A program made the position numbers and the translations under genes. A stretch of 22,500 nt of DNA from Symbiodinium natans (lineage: Eukaryota > Sar > Dinophyceae > Suessiales > Symbiodiniaceae). The stretch is taken from NCBI GenBank assembly GCA_905221605.1, contig CAJNDS010002371.1, forward strand, positions 10,001 to 32,500, written 5' to 3'. The stretch's first letter is position 1. Each line of letters starts with the position of its first letter. This document shows positions 8,440-14,900 of the stretch, one piece after another. The notes under the pieces are model-generated. The model did not search any database and was not told the DNA's origin. It saw only the letters and a list, made by a program, of their open reading frames with translations.

Positions 8440-11400
8440 GTTTCCAAGATTCGGGTGCCTTCTGCCCCTCGCCGCTGCGCATTGAGCTAAAGGAGAAGTA
8501 CCTTTGGGGGAATGAGGTGAAGGATGAAGCATCGCTTTGTGTTGGGCCGGAGAGCTCTGCAGAGTTGCGCAGGTCACAGCGTGTCATCACAGCGTGTTTG
8601 GAGCTGAGCACCACCCATTTTCCTCCTAGGGCCCCTGCTCTATTGTTGCCTCACGACTAGCATGCACGTGAGGCTTCTAGGCGTATAGTTTTGATTATTT
8701 CTTATGACGTAGGGAGGCTTCAGAAGACAGCAGCCCCAAAGGCAAGAAGAGAGGAGTCTGCAGTTCTGCGAGCCCTTCCCACGGCGAGGCATGCCCGCAT
8801 CCATCCGAGATAAACTCGATCGTCCTACAAGTAATATAGGGGCCCTAGACAGTTGTACTGCAGTAGCCCCTCAAACCCCATTCTAAATATTAAGGCCCCT
8901 AAGATAAACATTTCAAGCTAAGCTTTGATATGAAAGTTTCAAAGGCCAGCGAAGTCTTGAATCAATTCTTGAATTTACGGCTTAGTTCAAGTTCAGGGTT
9001 TTGAACTATTTTGAGTTTGGGGTTTGGTGATGAAAGCGTTGGGGTGTAAAGTTTAGGGTTTACTCTTCAGCGAGGTGCAGAGCGCCCAGTCCGGAGTCGA
9101 ACTCGGGCTCCTTCCCACCACAGGGGGGGGGGGGGGGGGGGGGGGGGGGGGAGCTTAAGGTTTAGGGTTGAGGGTTGAGGGTTCAGGGTTTAGGGTTTAG
9201 GGTTTAGGGCTGAGGGGCGGGAACCACAAGGACATGTGAGACAACGCAGTTTCAGCGAGGCGCTGCTTCGATCTGAGCTTCTCTCTAGGACATAGAAAGG
9301 GTGCCGTATTCTAGGGACCAAGTGGGAGCTTTGATTTAGAGAACTCTCAGCATACCAAATGCGCACGCCGGCCTCTTTCCAGATGGTCTTCGTCACCACG
9401 GCTCGACCTTGCATAGGCGCAAGGCGCACGTCCATGAAGTCTGTTTGGGGGTTTAGGGCTTTGGGCTTAGGGCTTAGGGCTTGAAGTTTAGGGTTTGAAG
9501 TTTAAGGTTTAGGGGACCTGACAGACGCGTTTGGGCTCATCATGTTCATGGGGCACAGGGCGAACACAAGTGGAATGACAAGGTTTAGGGTTTAGGGTTT
9601 AGGGTTTAGGGTTTTTGGTTTAGGGTTCAGGGTTTGGGGGTACTACGCAGCAACAGGACAAGTGAATGCAATGCCTTCGCCACCGGATAAAAGGATGCCT
9701 GGAGAATGGCGCCCACAGGCCTTTAAACCCTGCACCATGGGAGAACGCGTGAAGCCCTGAAAGCCGCTGGATCTAGGGAAGTTGCATGGTCCCTTAATAG
9801 GGGCCCTTGAATGGGGATCCTTTATAATTATACCCCTTATATACCCTATACGAACCAAGGGTCCATACATCAGAACCCACTAAAGAGGGTAAGGGGCCAT
9901 TAGAGCTGAAACCATCACCAGAAGTCGAGCGGCTTCGCTGGCGCAGCTTTGGCGCTCGCGACCCAACCACTGCCAAGGAGAGCGTCTTGGCCTTGGCGCA
10001 GGTCTTTATTTCTTGATTGTCATGGCTTCTAGGGCTTTTTGGCTTGAAAGTTCAAGTTTAGGATGAAGAATGTTGAAGAAGGAAAGACATCCGGAGAAAA
10101 CCTATAGAGGTGGGATGCGGGGTAAAGTTGCCGGGATCCACCCTGCACTCCTTAATCCAAAAGCCCGTTTGCTGAGCCTTCTCAGCGTCGCTTTGTGTCG
10201 CGTCGTCCTCGGTGGTCGGGCCGGCGAGCCTGCCAAAAAGGGTGTGTGTGTGTGGCTTTCTTTCAGCTGCTAAGCCAGGTGGTCTTGGCTTCGTCAATCT
10301 TGGCTATCGCCAAAAAGTTTCTTTACGATGTGCTTCAGGTGAGTGGGCTGCGGTTCAGTGAAGTGCGCTGGCCTGCACAAAAGGGCTAAGAGCAATGTCT
10401 TGAGTGGGCTTGTTCAAGGGCATCGTGGAGTTCTGGTTCTTGGCAAGGAGCTTACTGTTCAGGTACACGGCGCAGGATGTTGCATGAAGCTTTTTTACAG
10501 GATGGCGTGAGCAACGGAGCAGGTTGAAGCACATGCTCGGTGTTATTGCTGCAGCTGTGATCGTATGTCGGCACGAAGGAGCTGATTGCGCTCCTCTGCG
10601 CATTTGAGTAGGTGATCCTCTTGCAGTTGCTTCAGCTGCGCGAGCTGGCTTGGCGAGTTTGCCTGCGACTTCCACAACCGCGAACGTAGCTTCTTAATTT
10701 CGTAGGCACGCTCTGCTCCAGCGGACGTCAATCGCACGTAGCGGCTCTGATAGCCAACGCGCTTCGTCAACATGACGCGAATGTCATGAAACTTGATCGA
10801 ACCCAAGTCCAAGCAGATCCTTGCTTGTAGGCGCTTCGCACGGAGACCTTCCATCAACAATCTGCTCAGGATTCTCTTGCTCTCAGATGTACGGTTAATC
10901 ACGAGAGCGTAGTGCACTCGGCGATTGTAGATGACGCACGTGATCCCAGCGTCCAGGAAGAAGTCTCGGATCGCATGCAAGATTTGAGGAAACTTCTGTT
11001 CGATTTGCAGAACTATGCTGGCAGGGTACACAATCTTTATGTGCCCTTCGGCATCAAAGAACCCAGCCAAGTAGGACCAAGAGGGGCACACAGCTTTCGA
11101 CGGTGCTACAGCCTTCAAGCTCTTGAGCTCGGCACGGCGTTGCAACTGGGATCGGACAAGAAGCAGCTGGTCGTACTTACAGGAGGAGCTTTGCCTCAGC
11201 AGTTCTGCAGCATGGCATGCACGTTCACCAAGCAAGCACCACCGCAGCACCACCTGCCTCATCCCCACTGTGTTGCCTTCTGCATAGATTCCGCCACCCA
11301 AAACATTGCGAAAGAGCAGAAGCACCTGGCTGCTGGATTCTGCTTGTGAAACCTTGAGCCGAAGGATGCCATTCTCCTCTATGACGCTTCCATCTCCGTC

Positions 11401-11826
11401 AAAAAAGCCAGCCAGATAGTCGAGCATGTGCGGAGGAACTGTGGTGAAGGATGGCCCAGTCTTCGAACGCAATGGCAAGTCATACCTCCTGCCACATGCA
11501 GTAAAATGTTTCGGCACCGGCCGGGTAAGACGCTGCTGCAGAGCGCGCAGCCGGTCGAAGCGCCGCCGCAGCTGTTCCAATGACAGCGATTTCGTGCTCG
11601 TCATCAGTTCGCCCTTGCTTCAGAGGATCCTTGTCAAGATGTCTTGTCCTGCCACACCCTCTGCCAATACTATCGGAAGTCGTCGTTCGCTTCCAGCTTC
11701 TTTTTTCCCCCTCGGGCTCTCGCAGACATGTTCGCTGAGAATAAATCGGCAAGAACCTCTACGCCGTTTGCATGCCCTATGGTCGCTAATGTGCTGTGTT
11801 CAGTTGCACAGACAACACCATCATGA
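8440..11826 (+). CDS. Unrecognised spliced gene divergent from the protease gene
   Basis: I do not recognise the product. Proposed exons: 8440-8572 (contains LRIELKEKYLWGNEVKDEAS), 8724-8830 (RSLQFCEPFPRRGMPASIRD), 9922-10001 (RWRSFGARDPTTAKESVLAL), 10267-10338 (VVLASSILAIAKKFLYDVLQ), micro-exon 10501-10522 and terminal exon 11726-11826 (MFAENKSARTSTPFACPMVA, stop TGA). Every join keeps phase. Splice sites are good: a GT-rich then pyrimidine-rich tract before 10267, the strong donor CAG|GTGAGT after 10338, TTTTTTACAG before 10501 and a long T/C tract before 11726. Donors are all GT. The true start is not located; an exon to the left of 8440 is needed. The last intron encloses the antisense endonuclease ORF. 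No conserved domain is evident; exon four is amphipathic to hydrophobic. The exon chain is moderately sure, the function unknown. Confidence 0.6.
9040..9640 (+). repeat. TTTAGGG arrays and a G29 run in a plus-strand gene intron
   Basis: TTTAGGG-type blocks lie at about 9050-9060, 9160-9209, 9449-9514 and 9582-9637, with a G29 homopolymer at 9123-9151. All arrays here have one orientation. Exon-like minus-strand stretches at 9060-9110 and 9356-9440 could not be tied to a gene. Confidence 0.85.
9778..9912. mobile_element. Fold-back element, family 2 copy b (degenerate arms)
   Basis: The interior matches family 2: GGGGATCC, TATACCCTATACGAACCAAG and CATACATCAGAACCCACTAA. The arms are eroded (GTTGCATGGTCCCTTA on the left, GGGGCCATTAGAGCTGAAAC on the right). 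Its right edge lies within 10 bp of the exon starting at 9922, close to where a splice acceptor is needed. Confidence 0.55.
10543..11604 (-). CDS. LAGLIDADG homing endonuclease, two-motif, single exon
   Basis: The 353-residue protein has the layout of a monomeric LAGLIDADG endonuclease, which cuts a long DNA site so that repair copies its own gene into it. Motif 1 is YLAGFFDGDGSV at residues 63-74, with the presumed catalytic acid Asp71. Motif 2 is YLAGFFDAEGHI at 178-189, with Glu186. The motifs are about 115 residues apart, typical of double-motif enzymes, each followed by a beta-rich half (LRLKVSQAESSSQVLLLF; IVLQIEQKFPQILHAIRDFF). Both metal-binding acids and the glycines are intact, so it may be active. 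The N-terminal 55 residues are basic and the C-terminal 60 (from about 295) are a Lys/Arg/Gln-rich likely coiled coil. The ATG at 11604 is the first after an in-frame stop at 11620-11622. It stands out as the only long ORF, and lies antisense in an intron of the plus-strand gene ending at 11826. No group I intron core was recognised around it. Confidence 0.92.
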   Translation of the reverse strand: MTSTKSLSLEQLRRRFDRLRALQQRLTRPVPKHFTACGRRYDLPLRSKTGPSFTTVPPHMLDYLAGFFDGDGSVIEENGILRLKVSQAESSSQVLLLFRNVLGGGIYAEGNTVGMRQVVLRWCLLGERACHAAELLRQSSSCKYDQLLLVRSQLQRRAELKSLKAVAPSKAVCPSWSYLAGFFDAEGHIKIVYPASIVLQIEQKFPQILHAIRDFFLDAGITCVIYNRRVHYALVINRTSESKRILSRLLMEGLRAKRLQARICLDLGSIKFHDIRVMLTKRVGYQSRYVRLTSAGAERAYEIKKLRSRLWKSQANSPSQLAQLKQLQEDHLLKCAEERNQLLRADIRSQLQQ

Positions 11827-11987
11827 ATGCGCTCCGTGAGGGAAGACAGCCTTCAGTTCAAAGATTACTTGTGGACGTACGAGGCCTAGCTCCATCAAAC
11901 CTCGCGCTGCCTGAAGCCTGCATACGGAAGCCCATGCGTAGATTGTGAACACTATTCTCTACACGCCAGCCTGACTTCGACTCGTGC

Positions 11988-14900
11988 TTATCTAGCCTGC
12001 ACTTTCTTCAGCTGCCTGGCTGACGCCAACGCCCGAAGCCCGAAGCCCGAAGCCCGAAACCCGAAACCCGAAACCCGAACCCTAAACCCTAAACCCTGAA
12101 AGACCTAAACCCCAAAAGCCCTAAGCCCTATAAGCCCTATAAGCCCTAAACCCTAAACCCTAAACCCGTCACTCCTGCCTACAAAAGGCCCCAAAAAAAA
12201 CCCTCGGAGTGGCCTGGGCCGCACCTTCGCGGCGCTCGGCTCGGCAGCGCTCCGCGCGCGGCGCACCCGGCGGGGTCGGGGCGGCGGGGCCTCGGCTTCG
12301 GGATCTTTCCGGGTTTGGGGTTTAGGAGGTTGAGGGTTTCGGGTTTTTGGGGTTTAGGGTTTAGGGTTTGGGGTTTAGGGTTTAGGGTTTAGGGGTTTAG
12401 GGGTTTAGGAGGTTGAGGGTTTAGGGTTTAGGGTTTGGGGTTTAGGGTTTGGGGTTCAGGGTTTAGGGTTCGGGGTTTAGGGTTTTAGTGTTTTGGGGTT
12501 TAGGGTTTAGGGTTTTGGGGTTTTGAGGGTTTAGGGTTTAGGATTTGGTGTTTTAGGGTCTGGGGATTAGGGTGTAGCCTCGGCTTCGGGAGTCTTTCGG
12601 GTTGTTTTTTTTTTTTTTGTTTTCTGGTCTAGGGTGTAGGGTTTAGGGTTTAGCTTCTTAGGGTCTAGGGTTTAGGGTTTAGAGTTTGAGTTGTTGGGGA
12701 ACTAGGTTTTGGGTGTGCAGGGTGAGCGTCACCACGGCTTGTAGGATCTGGGGTTGTAGGGCCTTGTGCATAGTACTCAACCCTTATAAGCCCTAACCGT
12801 AGGCAGCCCTAAACCTGATTTCCAAGAGACAGGGAGGAAGGGAGAGAGAGAGAGAGAGAGAGCGAGCAGGAGAGAGAGAGAGAGAGAGAGATGTACATAT
12901 ATATATATATAGATATATTATATAGAGTGTTTATGTATTTGTCTATACATCTATATATATATGTATATATATATATATATTTTATTTTTATATGTATAGA
13001 TATGCGAGCTCTGAGGCCAGAGCCGGCACCGGCTCCTCCGCGGCGGAGGTCTCCGCACCCGCATCGGTCTTCTCCTTACGTCTTAAACCGAAACCCTAAA
13101 CCCTAAACCCTAAACCCCATAAACCCTAAACCCTCAGTTCTAAACCCTACACCCTAAACCCGTAAACCCTAATTAAACCCTAACCCCTAAACCCGATACT
13201 CTGGGGTTAATAAGGGGCTGGGAAGTTACTATAAAGGATTGCTGTAAGGTGTGAAGGAGTTCCTAAGAGCTAGGCTAGGATCAATCAAAGTGCTGCCAGG
13301 GACCTGGTTAGCTTGACCAGAACCCTTAAGGATACAACAACATGGTTCCTGAAGTAAAGGGTTGATTCGCATTAGAGCTCTTAACCTGCCGAATTCAAAG
13401 CTGTTTGAAAGGGGGGTTCCCCCATCCAACTGTGAACTTGACATCAGGCTGCCCACAAAGGGAGGAAATGGCGACAATTAAGTGTTCCGTTCTGGGTGCC
13501 TGTATTCTACGGAGAATCTGCTAACGTTTGGAGATATTTTCTTGGGGGGGGGGGGGGGTGTGGGGGACCCTTTTCGAAACCTCTAAGGATGTCGACTGAA
13601 AGCTTGGTCACATTAGTAATTATTCCGACCCCCTGTATCAAATTGAGTGTCACCCTAAACCCTAAACCCTAAACCCTAAACCCTAAACCCTAAACCCTAA
13701 ACCCTAAACCCTAAACCCTAAACCCTAAACCCTAAACCCTAAACCCCCACAGCTTACTAAGGCCAGCGTCTGCTTCTGTTTCGCCATCTGCTTCTGCAGC
13801 AGAGTCGGCTCCCTGAGGGACGGGCCACTCGGTTCGAGTTTTGCGAAGGTAGGGTTTAGGGTTTAGGGTTTAGGGTTTAGGGTTTAGGGTTTAGGGGTAG
13901 GGTTTAGGGTTTAGGGTTTAGGGTTTAGGGTTTAGGGTTTAGGGTTTAGGGTTTAGGGTTTAGGGTTTAGGGTTTAGGGTTTAGGGTTTAGGGTTTAGGG
14001 TTTAGGGTTTAGGGTTTAGGGGTTAGGGGTTGGGGTTTAGGGTTTAGGCCCAACGTCTTGACTACGTGGAGACATCTCTCCGAGCTCGACAGACAAGAGC
14101 ACCGGGGGCTCGTGGCAGAAGTTCTTGTTCCTGACTCTGGACGCACTTTCTCCTCAGAAAAACAAACATGCAACCCAAAACCCAAAACACAAACCTGCAA
14201 ACCCTAAACCCTCAACCCTGCACCCTACACCCCAAACCCCAAACCCAAGCCCGTTGCGGGCCTCAACCCGCAAAGGCTTCCGCTTTGGGAAGCGGCCGAG
14301 CAGCAGCCTGGAAAGACAAGGCAGGCCCAAAAGGAGGTTCACTTCGTGATGAAGCTCAGGTTTGGCTCTAGGGCTTGTTTAGGATTTAGGGTGTACAAAC
14401 CAGCCGGACATGTAGGAGGACCCCCCCTGACTAGCCTTCACGTGGCCCTATGTTGCAGGGACACGTACTTTGGGAGGTGGCGGGTTCGGGCTAAACCCTA
14501 AACCCTAAACCCTGAACCCTAAACCCTAAACCCTAAACCCTGAACCCTGAACCCTGAACCCTGAAACCCTAAACCCTAAACCCTAATTAAACCCCAAACC
14601 CCAAACCTAGAAGGTCTGCCAGGAGACTGCTTGGTGAAGCGATCCTTGAGGGGCGGCCGCTCGCCTGCAGTGGGGTGACCCAGATGTCTAAGGGTAGTTA
14701 CATGGTCTCTTGGGTTTAGGGTTTAGGGTTTAGGGTTTAGGGTTTAGGGTTTAGGGTCTAGGGTTTAGGGTTTAGGGTTTAGGGTAGTTTCATGGTCCCC
14801 CTAGTATGGGCCCTTAAAAGGGGACCACTTATCTACCCCTTATATGCCCTCTACAAAGTAAGGGCCCATGCATCAGAACCCTTTAAAGGAGGTTAGGGAC

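Noticed and set aside
9060-9120. tRNA T-arm-like sequence (GAGTTCGACTC on the minus strand)
   Set aside because: The stem does not give a 5-bp/7-nt T-arm, and no anticodon arm or acceptor stem is present.
10912-11349. 145-codon plus-strand ORF
   Set aside because: It is the antisense shadow of the LAGLIDADG gene.
11426-11839. 137-codon plus-strand ORF
   Set aside because: Its left half is antisense to the endonuclease; only its right part overlaps the proposed terminal exon (11726-11826), which uses a different frame.
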